A DNA stretch of 64,000 nt, taken from the NCBI GenBank assembly GCA_964007475.1, contig OZ023275.1:39613381-39677380 (forward strand), in the 5' to 3' direction. A program made the position numbers and the translations under genes. This document shows positions 22,572 through 33,340 of the stretch, piece by piece. Source of the stretch: Hybos culiciformis. Lineage: Eukaryota; Arthropoda; Insecta; Diptera; Hybotidae. Numbering within the stretch: position 1 is the first letter of the stretch; every line of letters begins with the position of its first letter. The notes below the pieces were generated by a model, which saw nothing but the letters and a program-made list of their open reading frames with translations, ran no database searches and was not told the DNA's origin.

Positions 22572-23807
22572 TTATAATAAAATAAACAATATGTACTTAC
22601 AAAAATATCTCTTTAGGGCATCATTTGTACTTGTGGGGTCAGATTGATTTGGTTGGAGTAGATTTTTGTTTCTTTCATCCTCTATCAATTCATTCATCCA
22701 CGTTGTTTTTACTTTGTCTAGCACACAACATGCTTTGATCAGCAATGTTGTGTTGTCTATTCTGTTATCCAGTCCCTTACCCAATCTTCTAAACCTGGCT
22801 TTCAGATGGCCAAACGCATTTTCCACTACCCGGCGGCACTCGGATAAGTGGTAGTTGAAGATTTTGTCACCATCATCTGCTTCCAGTTTAAAAGGGTAAG
22901 GCTTGGTAACATATGTAGACAACTTAAACGCAGAATCACCAATTAACAAAGGAGGTACTTCTACAGAATTTATAATTTTTGTGTCGGTGTAATAATGATT
23001 TTTGAATAATGTGCTGTTCTTTAAGTTGGGATCCTTCAAAAATATAAGAATCATTACACCGACCAGGAGCTCTAACATTAATATACGAAAAATTGTACCT
23101 ATGGTCAACAGCAGCAAATAATATTGTAGAGTACCACCCTTTATAATTGTAGTAGTCAGTGGCATCTTTTTTGGCAGGTTTAACTTCAATATGGGTCCCA
23201 TCTAAAAATATATTTAAATACTAAATTAAATTAAAAAATTTTAAAAATCAAAATAACTTACCGATTGCTCCAATGCATTGAGGAAAACCAAGTTGCTCAA
23301 AACCAGCAATATTGGTTCTGAAGATTTCATCACATAGTGGATAAGCATTTAAATACATTGGACGCAATCGATGCCACAATTCTGCCCAAAATTCCAGGAC
23401 AATTTCGCAAACGGTTGAGCGCCCTATTCCAAAGACGTTTGCTACTGTCCTGTACTCTGCCGATGATCCCAAGGCGTACAGGGCTACGGCAATTCTTTTT
23501 TTTAAAGGGATTGTCTACCGAAATTGTGTTTCCATTTTAGCCAAATTCGGGAGCAACGCGCACAAATCATTAAACGAATTAATTGACATTCGTAAATTTT
23601 CCCTGAAAAATGTTTCGGCGTTTTTTGCCAACTCATTCTCCCAAAATTTATTTTTCCGATACTAAAAATAAATAAAAAAAAACTGAATGAAATATGTACT
23701 TACATTTAATTAATTAACATCAAACTTACCAGTGTCCAAATTCTGCGGTTTGGCTTTTCTACGTAGTTTTCCACCAAAAGTTTATTTATTGCTACATTAT
23801 TTTCCAT
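22572..23807 (-). pseudogene. PIF/Harbinger transposase (HARBI1-like), disrupted
   Basis: Three exons on the minus strand: 23807-23730 (starts MENNVAINKLL), 23661-23262 and 23201-22572, with GTAAGT donors and AG acceptors. Exon 2 holds the helix-turn-helix region (SSAEYRTVANVFGIGRSTV). The exon 2/3 junction rebuilds the catalytic GAIDGTH motif (first Asp), and exon 3 holds GWYSTILFAAVDHRY, IIGDSAF-like LLIGDSAF (second Asp) and ECRRVVENAFGHLKARFR (Glu). Defects: TAG at 23515-23517 after METQFR, and a one-base frame break in a T-run near 23040. DDE_Tnp_4 family. No terminal repeats identified. Confidence 0.85.
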
Positions 23808-24000
23808 CAGCGCTATTTCTAATTTTCTTTTTTCTCCAACAAAATCTCTTCCTGTTCACTTCTTACAGCAATTAGATTAAAAAGACTAGTTCATCTTTTC
23901 TTATAGTGTACGTCTTTTTTTTCTAGGCACGTAAATAAAATTTATGTTATAATTTGAATATTATAGTTTCTGAAAAATTATTATTGTATTTCTAACCTGG

Positions 24001-24823
24001 GGGTTACACTTGCCGAAAAAAAAAATCATAATCATGATTTTTTTTGAATGCATGTGCGAAATTTTGTGTAAAAAAAAATCAAGAAATAATCCTGATGAAA
24101 AATCAAGCTTAAAAAAAATCAGTGTAAACTCTTGAAAGCGCAAATAACAATAATAAAGGCGGTTTGTTATTACGGGATTAGAATTTGAATGTTGAAATTT
24201 AAAAAAATCTATGTGAATTATTTATTAAATAAATAAAATAACTTACTTTAAAAAACAAGATATTTTATTGAAAAAGGTGAAGTTTATAAAAACTAAGAAC
24301 TTAGTAAAAAGAGAGAAAATAGAAAAAACATGTCGAAAAAATTTTCTGAGGAAGAAATATTAAAATTGATAAATTTATACAGGGAGCATGAATGCCTCTG
24401 TAACATGAAGTCCAAGCTCCGTAAACGTTATTTCTTTCGATTTCAAAATTTTTTAACTTGTTTTTATTTCTCTCTCTTCTACGTTTTTGAGCCTCAAATT
24501 CAAGTTTCACATCAGATAAAACTTTAAAAAGAAGAACTTTTCTCAATAATTTTTTTTTGCTGAATGGTGCTTGACTTATTTTTTTTTGTTGTTCGTTAAA
24601 TAAAGAAAACATTTTTTTAATTTTTTATAGAACTTTTTTAAACTTTTTAATTACATCTTTTAACAAATTTTAAGGTGAAAATTGTAAACAATTGTATTTT
24701 ATTGGTACAGTGACAGAAAAAAATCAAGATTAAAATCAAAGCCAGTATGATTTTTGACTCATAAAAATTTCACACTACATTCAAAAAAATCAATCATGAT
24801 TTTTTTTTCAGCAAGTGTAACCC
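24001..24823. mobile_element. 823-bp element with GGGTTACACTTGC terminal inverted repeats
   Basis: Positions 24001-24013 are the exact complement of 24811-24823, and similarity continues inward for about 50 bases through A-runs and an ATCATGATT motif. Inside, a + strand ATG at 24330 opens a MADF-like start (SEEEILKLINLYREHE) that soon decays; the opposite strand has a Lys/Glu/Arg-rich frame (24301-24612, EAQKRRRERNKNKLK). A Harbinger-derived deletion product is likely, given the MADF start and the Harbinger transposase just upstream. Confidence 0.6.
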
Positions 24824-25321
24824 GCACGTAAATTTGCTATAAAATTTGTTTATGTTTTGTGCTCCATTTTACTATAAAAGGAAAAAAATAATAAAATTTC
24901 TATCTACTTTTTTCACGTGTTTGTTGTTGTTTATTTACCGCTTTCTCGTTCTAGTTTGACTAAAAAAATCAAAAGATTACAAATTTAGCCATTGTGTAAA
25001 TCACGCATTAGAAATATTTCTTCATAAAATTTTAAATATTTTGGTTTGTTTACAATTATTTTTTCTAGCTTTCAAAAATTAAAGTGTGTTCTTTAATGTA
25101 GGATAAGAAACTTACCTTAGAATATAGTTTGGAAAGGCTATAAGTGAAAATTTTGTAAACTTTAAAATGAAATGACAAACTTAAAGCACAAAACTTTAAA
25201 GTGCCGTATTGTAAAGATACCGAGAGCACTTAAATTTGTAATTTTAATACATTTCTGTATTAAAATCAGAATATAAAATAAAATAAAATAAAAAATGAAA
25301 AGAAAAAGAATAAATTAAACA

Positions 25322-25719
25322 AAGGCTGGTTTCTTTGATCAAAGTTACTTGGACCAAGTTACTTTGAACCAACTTTTTGCTTTGAAGTTACTTTTATGAA
25401 TAGAAAATATTTGCTTCGTACAATTCCATGAACTGGACGTTTTACCGATCAGTTCACTTTCTTTTTCTTTTATTAATTAATTTTTTACTCATTTTTTTGT
25501 CATTTTAAATTAAAATTTTAAATAATAGAAAAAAATTGTCAGAAAAAATTATTTTTTTTTATTATTTTTTTTTTCGTTACAAATACACTACTTTGATCAA
25601 AGTAAGTAGACCAGTGTCCAACTCAATTTTGATGTGGCTACTTTGTCCAGGTTGACTTTACACGATCAAAAAGAGCGTCCAAGTCGACTTCGACAAAGTG
25701 GATCGTGAAAACCGGCCTT
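25322..25719. mobile_element. MITE-like element with imperfect inverted ends
   Basis: The left end AAGGCTGGTTTCTTTGATC and the right end, read inward, AAGGCCGGTTTTCACGATC match at 15 of 19 positions. The interior has further inverted words around TTTGATCAAAGT. About 400 bp, noncoding. Its right edge touches the hAT dimerisation fragment. Confidence 0.45.
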
Positions 25720-25739
25720 AAAAATGAATAACAAAAACA

Positions 25740-25920
25740 AAGTTCAATTATACACAACGATACTTTTCTCACTTTCAACTCTGCAAATTCATCAATGACA
25801 TTATCATAATTAATTTTTTTTGTGCGCTCACTTTCAAGACATAGAACTGCCAAGTTTGAAAGTTTTTCTTGGCCCATCGAGTTTCTACTTTTTATCCTTT
25901 TCAGCACCGAAATACAAAAT
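25740..25920 (-). pseudogene. hAT transposase C-terminal (dimerisation) fragment
   Basis: The minus-strand frame contains GQEKLSNLAVLCLESE followed by KINYDNVIDEFAELKVRK. This is the characteristic tail of ZMYM1/TTF-type hAT transposases, in which SNLA.L.IE and a VIDEFA motif close the dimerisation domain. No start, no upstream catalytic part on this strand. It may belong to the terminus at 26125-26199. Confidence 0.6.
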
Positions 25921-26124
25921 TTACATTGCCAATTGACTTTATAGGAAATAAAATTGAATAAACAGAGCCTACCATTAATTAAACCTCTACTAAAATTTGA
26001 ATAATATACAAAATACCCTTATGTGAATTTTTACAACCTAAGATTTTTCTGTTTTGGAAGAGTTAAAGGCAGCAGACAACTGAAAATTAATTAGTTTAAT
26101 ATATTATATGTAAAAAAATATTTT

Positions 26125-26199
26125 TGGTGCCCCCCAAATCATGGTGCCCTAAGCAATTGCCTAATTTGCCTACGGTGTAATACGCCGCTGGCTGCAGTT
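26125..26199 (-). repeat. hAT terminal sequence (GGCAATTGC type)
   Basis: Read on the minus strand this begins CAGCCAGCGGCG and continues with a TAGGCAAATTAGGCAATTGC block and a GGGGGGCACC block. These are the terminal and subterminal motifs of ZMYM1-type hAT elements. It marks the end of an element whose body lies to the left, and it abuts a second hAT fragment on the right. Confidence 0.5.
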
Positions 26200-26788
26200 G
26201 TTTCAAAAGCTTACTCTTTAGCAGAAAAAATCGAAGATTTTGAGTTTTTGGTAACATTATCAGTTTGGTACGTGCTTTTGTCAAAATCAATATCATTAGT
26301 AAATCTATGAAAAAAAACAGCATTTGATATAAGTAACGCCATCGAGCTCTTTCAAAATTGTAAAATTTTTCTAGAAAATTATAGAGAATCTAGTTTTTCT
26401 GATGCTCTAAAATCGGCTAAAGAACTCGCTGCTCTATTAAATGTTAACGCACAATTTAAAGCTGTAAGAATCAGAAAAAGAAAGAAACAATTTACTTATG
26501 AGTGTAACGACGAAATTCCAGATGTAAATGACCCAGAGAAATATTTCCAAAATCATGTTTTTAATGTTATACTAGATCAGTCGTTGGTTTCTGTTTCTTT
26601 ATCAGAAAGGTTTCAACAAATGAATGATTTCGCAGATACCTGGGCTTTTATTTTCAACACTAAAAAAAAAGTGGAAATCGGAATGAATTGCTGAAGAGTT
26701 GCAAAGATTTATACATACAATTAACAGATGAGGGTAACATGGACATAGATGGAATGGAGTTTTGCGAGGAAATTGAATCATTGTTATA
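26200..26788 (+). pseudogene. ZMYM1-like hAT transposase fragment
   Basis: The + strand frame reads AEKIEDFEFLVTLSVWY, then AIELFQNCKIFLENYRES, VRIRKRKKQFTYECNDEIP and FNVILDQSLVSVSLSERFQQ, the central-to-late part of zinc-finger MYM type 1-like transposases. Defects: TGA at 26308-26310 and a frameshift near 26670, after which LLKSCKDLYIQLTDEGNMDI ends at YPN with a TAA. The N-terminal zinc finger and catalytic Asp region are missing. Confidence 0.75.
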
Positions 26789-26825
26789 TCCTAATTAAAT
26801 TATCAACTTTATTATTATTATAGAG

Positions 26826-28794
26826 TCACCTCCATATCTTTCCATTTACGACTATTCGAAATGTTGAGTATTTTTTTTTTGATATAGACGACGTCACTTC
26901 AATTTTAAAATTAGAAAAAGTTCGATAAGTCTTATTTAAATTCATTAGCAATATTTTTTTACTATTAATGGATATTTTGAATTGTTTTTTTATAAAATTT
27001 GCAAGCCTGCGAGCTGTAGCATTCAACGGATAAAACATATGTCATCAGCTTCATTAATATTCAGTAATTTAACTTTTTGAATGCGCATATTCCAATCAAC
27101 CTTCGACCACACGGTTCTAAATTGCACAATACTATCAATATTAATATTTACTGCAGAAGAATAATTAACTGCAGCCTGACTGGTAATATTCTTATTAGCT
27201 ATGACCGGTTTCATGATAGTTGATTTTCTGGGGAGAGATTCAATTAACTCATCTTGGAGAGATGTGTTGTAGTAAAGGGTGTTTTTTTAGAGGTATAGAA
27301 CTTTAAGTTGGCAACACTTTTTTGACTGGCGGCCATTTTGTCACCTGTCAAGTGATTTATGTTGAGTTTGGTTTGGCATTTCAACATGAATATACTGACG
27401 CCTGAACAACGCTTCCAAATTGTGAAAATTTAATTTGAAAATCATGGTTCTGTTCGAAATACGTATCGCGCGAATTTTGTTCACTTTTGGTTGAATAGAT
27501 ACGTCAATAAATAGAACTGTCGTATTTGGAGTGATAATAGTGTATGTTCAGTCACCGTTACATCCAGAAAAACTGACTGTTTGGTGTGCCTTATGGGCTA
27601 GTGGAATAATTGGTCCGTACTTCTTTAAAAACGATGCTGACCAGAACGTTACAGTCAATGGTGACCTAATAGAGCCATAATTACTGACTTTATCATTCAT
27701 CAATTGAACAACTATGATGTGAAGGAGCTGTGGTTTCAACAAGACGGCGCAATATGTCACACAGCTCGTGCCACAATTGATTTATTGAAGGAAACGTTTG
27801 GTAACCGCATAATTTCACGTTTCGGGCCCGTGAGTTGGCCTCCAAGATCGTGCGATTTAACGTCGCTTGACTATTTTCTGTGGGAATATGTGAAGTCGCT
27901 AGTCTACGCCGATAAGCCCGAAACGATCGACCACTTGCAGGGACAACATTCGCCGCGTTATTGCCGATATACGGCCACAAAAGTCATTGAAATTTGGACC
28001 TCCAGATTAGACTGCGTCCGAGCCAGCCGTGGCGGTCATATGCTGGAAGTCATATTTAAATTATAATGCCAGAAGATTATCTTTCGAATAAAGTAAATTT
28101 CATGTCAATTTAAAAAATCATCTTTGTTTTATCCCATTTCAAAGTTCTATACCCCTAAAAAAACACCCTTTAAAAAAATCGAGAACCTTAAACCACCAAT
28201 GATTCATCAGTATTCCCTTGATTGGAAATTGTAGCAGGAATTTTAATTTCATCATGTTTCAAGCGGGCATCTTTGAAAAAATCAATTTCTGTCGAAATAA
28301 AAATAAGTTTGGTGGAATTGGAATTGCAAATTTCAACAAAATTCTCAACTTTTTTAACACAATCAGCAGTGCTTCATCCAAACTTATCATCAAAAATATC
28401 TTAAAAGGATCATATCTCTGTTTGATTAGATCTTTCAAAACTGGTTTAATTGTCTCCTTATTTAACCTAGAAATCTTTAATCCTCAATACGTTGGTTCAG
28501 GTCATTAAAAATTTCTGTATTGAGATCTATTGTTCTTAGCGTTTTTGATAACGATCCCTTATAGTGATCTCTGATTCCATCAATGTCTGCTTTGAATTTT
28601 GCTTCTAAATTGTTGAGGTTTTCAAAGACGGCTAGACAGCTCTCGCAAACAAAATGGTCCCTTAATTTTGAACTCAGCCAGTCTAGTTTAAGGCAAGATC
28701 CATGAAAAGATCGATTACACACACCTCTACAAGTAATAAATTCCCTTTTAGCATTACTGATAGAACATGATATAATATCACATTTGAATGCCAT
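26826..28794 (-). pseudogene. PHD-finger transposon-type protein, split by mariner
   Basis: From an ATG at 28794 the minus strand encodes a C4HC3 PHD-like zinc finger (MAFKCDIISC, CRGVC, FHGSC, CESC) and a coiled coil to 28477. A shifted frame continues (KKVENFVEICNSNSTKL...) to about 28195. After the mariner insertion, 27260-26826 holds more of the same protein: a Ser/Asn-rich linker, a conserved block with VWSKVDWNMRIQKVKLL, and TYRTFSNFKIEV, which resembles the end of PHD-bearing ORF1-like proteins of insect retroposons. Several frame breaks; not functional. Exact element type is uncertain. Confidence 0.55.
27275..28170 (+). mobile_element. Internally deleted mariner-like element
   Basis: 896 bp with terminal inverted repeats of about 30 bp starting AAGGGTGTTTTTTTAG (one mismatch), flanked by TA at 27273-27274 and 28171-28172. 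The internal + strand holds the transposase start near 27387 (MNILTPEQRFQIVKI, then a stop), a truncated middle, and a C-terminal part at 27704-28066 with FQQDGAICHTA, WPPRSCDLTSLDYFLW and VYADKPETIDHL. The DD(34)D-type middle region is deleted, so it depends on an outside transposase. Confidence 0.9.
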
Positions 28795-28809
28795 TATCAA
28801 AAATGATAA

Positions 28810-29610
28810 AATTTGTTTTCAATAAATTAGATGTTGAATGGTTGTTGTTGTTACTTAATAGGACTAATGTGGTGAAAAAACAACAAAAAAAACTGATGAT
28901 TGCGCCGAAAAGTATGCAATAATTATTTCATGTAAGTTGAAACATATGATTGTCAAAGTAATCAAAACAAAGAACCCTGGACTCAATGATGAGAAAAAAA
29001 ATTTAAATATCCTAAAAACAATAAAATAGAAATAAGTGTAGACTGATAGGATCAGTAGATAAAATCTTATGCGTTGTGAGTTGCATGTAACTTTTATAAA
29101 ATTTATTTTCACTTTGAAAAAGAGATACTTAAAGCATGAATCCAGATGGGATGTGAATACCAAGTCTTCAGTCCAATTGATGCTAAAACGGATGATGACA
29201 GCTGAATCCTCCAATGAGTACCCAATCCAGCACTAAATTCTTCTATTTATTAGTTAAAAAAAACTATTTTAATTATTTATTTATTTAAAAAATCAATTAA
29301 AATAAAAATAAAAATAAAGCTTCCGCAAAAAACAAACTTCTCAGGTCCAGTGTTTATCAATAGAAAACTTAGCTATTTTATCAATAGAAAACAATGTTGG
29401 GGTAAAAATAAATTTAGAGGTAGCTCTAGAAAAATTTGCAGGAATGAAGGCCAGGGTAAAATAATTTTTATAAATTAATTTGGTAAAATAAATAAAATTA
29501 ATTAAATTATGATTGTTTAATGTTAACATTTTTTATTGCATTTTTAAAACAGGGGGATTTTTTTTTCGCCTGGGGCGTATAATTATCTCGAGCCGGCCCT
29601 GGAACAGAAT
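28810..29610. other. Decayed repeat DNA upstream of the PHD pseudogene
   Basis: No confident gene. A hydrophobic minus-strand ORF at 28864-29214 has no recognisable domain and is probably chance. The right part (about 29565-29602) contains GCCTGGGGCG and ends GAGCCGGCCCTG, which looks like one terminus of a hAT element of the CAGGGCCGGC type. Confidence 0.35.
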
Positions 29611-29832
29611 GTAGAAAATATTGAACAAAATGATTTATCGTTAACACCCCTTCGTTAGTACCCACCACCATTTGTTGTTATTCATAATCAGATACAAATT
29701 TTTTACTTTATGAAATATACTTCTAAATTTTCAAAATGTGAAGTGTCTTTTTATTTCAAGATTTCTCGAAAAGTAATACCATTTCTAGATCCTCAATTAA
29801 TCTTATTTATTTTTTTTTTAGTAAGATAAAAC

Positions 29833-30047
29833 TGAACTAGAAGACGAAGAATTATGAGAGGTAGGTGCTTGCATGTGTCAGCAAGATAATATGTAGTGGA
29901 AAAATAATTGCCTGTGAAAATGAGTTTTGCTTGGTAAAATGGTATTATTACAAATGTGTTAATGTCAAAAGAAAGCCTCGGGGAAAATGGTATTGTCCTA
30001 AATGTAGAGGTGTTAACCCAAAAATAAGAAGAATTGATCAAAGTTAA
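29833..30047 (+). pseudogene. ING-family PHD finger pseudogene
   Basis: The + strand encodes GKIIACENEFCLVKWYYYKC and RKPRGKWYCPKCRG, the PHD finger that closes Inhibitor-of-growth proteins, where it reads histone H3K4me3. The upstream half (ACMCQQDN) is one base out of frame, with a TGA at 29855-29857 before it. The conserved Asp/Asn-Asp and Ile-Glu positions (DND, PIEW) have changed to ENE and LVKW. Only the last exon or a retrocopy end is present; an AG follows a T-run at 29821. The frame ends at the TAA at 30045-30047. Confidence 0.65.
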
Positions 30048-30460
30048 ATAAAAAAAATCGTCTCTTGTATTTAAAATAAAAATATAATTTTGAAAAAAAA
30101 ATAGAAAAATATAATTTTATTTATTAAGATTATAGGTAAAATTTTAATTAATACAGTGAAGAATGAAATATTTATAACTAAGCCCAACCTAGTCCTAAGT
30201 ATAAGCCATAGTATAGTTCAAGCCATAGGTATTTGTTAAATAAATTATTTTTATGAATTAATGTTTTATATTGATTTTTAATAATTTTCATATTAATTTG
30301 ATTTTAATTAAATATTGCTTCCCTTTAGTTTTTCTTTAAATTCATATATAAAAAAAAAAGTTTATAAAAAAAATTATAGTTTATAAGTATTAAAATTTCG
30401 GTTAGATTTGGTTAGGAAATAATGAAGTTTGAATATTCCATAACATCAAAAATATGATTT
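30048..30460. other. AT-rich spacer
   Basis: A/T runs and AATAAA-like words after the ING-like pseudogene; nothing coding. Confidence 0.4.
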
Positions 30461-30465
30461 GCGGA

Positions 30466-30722
30466 CACTTTACCGTATACCAATTCACCGTATACCAATT
30501 CACCGTATACCAATTCACCGTATACCAATTCACCGTATAGCAATTCACCGTATACCAATTCACCGTATAGCAATTCACCGTATATCAATTCACCGTAGAG
30601 CAATTCACTGCATGAACAATTCACCGTATGGATAATTCACAGCATGAGCAATTCACCGTATGGATAATTTACCGTATGGACAATTCACCGTGTGAGGAAT
30701 TCACCGTATGAGTATTTAATCG
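30466..30722. repeat. 15-bp satellite array next to the assembly gap
   Basis: About nine near-perfect units of TTCACCGTATACCAA (some with AGCAA), then longer variants around TTCACCGTATGGATAA and TTCACCGTGTGAGGAA. The pure part is 30468-30600. On the minus strand it reads as a spurious YGELV repeat protein. The 200-N gap begins 30 bases later, so the array may be longer in the genome. Confidence 0.9.
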
Positions 30723-30751
30723 TTTTGGTTATGTATGCGAGGTTTGATTTT

Positions 30752-30951
30752 NNNNNNNNNNNNNNNNNNNNNNNNNNNNNNNNNNNNNNNNNNNNNNNNN
30801 NNNNNNNNNNNNNNNNNNNNNNNNNNNNNNNNNNNNNNNNNNNNNNNNNNNNNNNNNNNNNNNNNNNNNNNNNNNNNNNNNNNNNNNNNNNNNNNNNNNN
30901 NNNNNNNNNNNNNNNNNNNNNNNNNNNNNNNNNNNNNNNNNNNNNNNNNNN
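30752..30951. other. Assembly gap, 200 N
   Basis: Exactly 200 unresolved bases, a conventional gap size, so the true length is unknown. Confidence 0.99.
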
Positions 30952-30999
30952 GTAGAAGAAAAAAAGGAGTTAAAGTACATCTTTACACATAATTTTTCG

Positions 31000-31650
31000 C
31001 AGGACTATCTAGAAACTTATTTTTCAATGGCAACGGGGAGGAAGCAACGATAACCCAACTGCAAGTCAATTTGAAAATGCGTTCAAAAAATTGCTTGTTA
31101 GAAATGAAATCGAAGCTTCAATTTCAGCAAATTCTAAAGAATTAAATCCACCAAAAATTTTAACAGTGCCATATAGGCACAAATCATTAAATGTAATAGT
31201 AAATAAAAATATAACTGATGAGTATTTCTTGGAACCAGGACTGAAAAATATCTATATTGATAACTCATATTTTGATGCTATCAAATACATGACTGTTTGG
31301 AGTGAAAATAAATTGATACAAAATTTAAACTGTGATACATGTAAGAACCTTATTGAACTTGAAGAAAAATATGAGTCAAATGAGTTATTTCAAAAAAATA
31401 TTTTTTTTTAAATTTCAAATTTTATTTTAAATAATTTAGATTTTGACAGAATTTTATTAACTTTTAAAAATCATCCACGAATTTTAAATGATTCCGAGAA
31501 TCATAAATTATTAGTTATCAAAGACTTTATTAAAATTTATACGAATTTAAAATTATTTAATGAAGCTAAAATAAAAAATATTGAACTTCATAAAAATGAT
31601 TCAAGACATCGTTATTTGAAGATGTCTCATTTCAAAAACGAATAATGTTA
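31000..31650 (+). pseudogene. P element/THAP9-like transposase C-terminal fragment
   Basis: The first part reads DYLETYFSM with the GGNNDNPT-like region rebuilt only across a frame break, then NAFKKLLVRNEIEASISANS in an open frame at 31091-31411. After another break comes KIYTNLKLFNEAKIKNIELH and RHRYLKMSHFKNE with a stop near 31645. The order QD-LE-FF, GGNNDNPT, and a basic C-terminal end is that of P-type transposase tails. The N-terminal part is missing or in the gap. Confidence 0.55.
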
Positions 31651-31781
31651 GATTTTCGTTCGTTTAAAAAAAAAAAAAATATATATATATATACATATAT
31701 ACATAAATGAAAAATTGTTGAACCAAAAATATAAAATCGATTTGTTATTTCAATTACATTATTACAATTTTAATAGTAGAT

Positions 31782-31961
31782 TACAATACATGGCAAGAAA
31801 ATTTGTTATTCTTACGAGTTGTGTATACACACAAACACATAGACACGAGTCATATTTATATCACGAGACCGAAGGTCGAGTGATATAATATTGACGAGTG
31901 TCTATGTGTTTGTGTGTATACACAACGAGCTGTATAACAAATTTGATTACCATGTATTGTA
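31782..31961. mobile_element. Large hairpin element, copy I
   Basis: Arms 31782-31855 and about 31885-31961 are reverse complements (outer ends TACAATACATGG/CCATGTATTGTA) around a centre CACGAGACCGAAGGTCGAG flanked by TATAT. The same structure occurs at 63274-63460, including the flanking word TAATAGTAGATTA and downstream sequence, so it is part of a longer dispersed repeat reaching to about 33110 here. Confidence 0.8.
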
Positions 31962-33340
31962 TACTGCTTTAATGTGCATGGGAGAGGGAGTTGAAAACAA
32001 TACATTTACAATAAAAAAAAAAACAAAAAAGTTCAAAATGAAGCAAGGAAATAAAATTTAATTAATACGGAAGTAAATTTATTTCTCGAAATGATTTCAA
32101 ACCGGATGATTTAAGATCAGCTAATTCCTAAAATATTAAAAAAAAATTAGTAATTTTTCCAAAAAAAATTATTCATTTTCTTTTTTGCAAAAAAAAAATC
32201 GAATAATTTTTTTTTAGAAAAATTACTAATTTTTTTTTTATTATTTTAGGAACTAATGGTCTTCTTAAATTTTATTTAATTTTATTTTCAATTATTAAAA
32301 AAAATAATAATAATTTTATAATTATTTTTTTTTATAATTAAAAATAACAAATAATAAATATATAGTTATAATTTATATTTACAATAAATAATCTCCTTGT
32401 TGCTGACATTTTCCTCGTTTGTTGATAAAAGAAAAAAAAATTCTTACTTGACATTTGACAGCAAACTTTATAATGACGACAAAGATATTTTCAGGGTTAC
32501 CATTGTTCTATTTTTATTCATTTTGTTTTTTTGAATAAAAATAAGTGCAATTTTTGAAGTGTGGTTTAAATTTTTGTACTAAAATCCAACCACACTCGTT
32601 TAAAAATTTAGTAGTAGAGGTTCGAAGATCCTTTAAAAATAGTAGATTGAAACACATGTTAAGAAAATTCATCGACTGATCGACTGGCCACTTTTTAGAA
32701 AAAAAAAAATAGCCGCGTATTTTTTTATTGGTTCTTTTTTTTTTTTTTTGTTTGCTCAGAGGGAAAATATAGATTAGCTCAGAGGGAAAATATAGATTTT
32801 TAGCACTATAAACTAAGCTTTGTTTGACATTGATATGATGCATGTGAGAGGTATACATTTGCAATTTTTTTTTTTTTTTGGTATTTGTCTGTTTGAAATA
32901 TTGTGAGTGTGAGTGATATTATTTTTGTTTATAGTATTACGCAGTTCAAAATGAAGAATGTAAATACAATATAGAGCAATGTAAATACAATTTACATCAC
33001 AGGGAAATGTAAATACAATTTACATTCCTCTATAATTGCATGTGTATTGATGCATGTAATGGAGCATTTACCGAGCTAAATTTGCGAATGTAAATACAAC
33101 TTACCGAAGCCATGCGCATTAAAATATATTATTATGTGTTATATGTGTGTTTTATTTTCAAAGTTTTTTAATTTCTTACAAAAAAAAATTTAAATTATTC
33201 TTCGCTAAGATTTTATGAGTCACAGTTTTATCAGCTAACTAGTCTTATTTGTATGAATAAAATTCAATAAAATATTGCGACGTACTTTCACCCTTTCTAT
33301 CCAAATTTTTTTTTTTTTATTATTATTATTTTTTTTTTCA
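31962..33340. other. Body of the hairpin repeat and AT-rich spacer
   Basis: No gene. It holds an imperfect palindrome (32121-32178 with 32198-32257), a stretch matching 63516-63600 (about 32860-32950), and several copies of AATGTAAATACAA with the inverted form TTTACATT (32955-33110). Confidence 0.5.

Noticed and set aside
30412..30624. Minus-strand ORF encoding a YGELV repeat protein
   Set aside because: Produced by the 15-bp satellite (a multiple of three keeps any frame open); no start context, no domain.
31782..31961. CRISPR-like or bacterial repeat suggested by the central palindrome
   Set aside because: There is one hairpin per locus, no spacer array, and the surroundings are eukaryotic repeats and introns.
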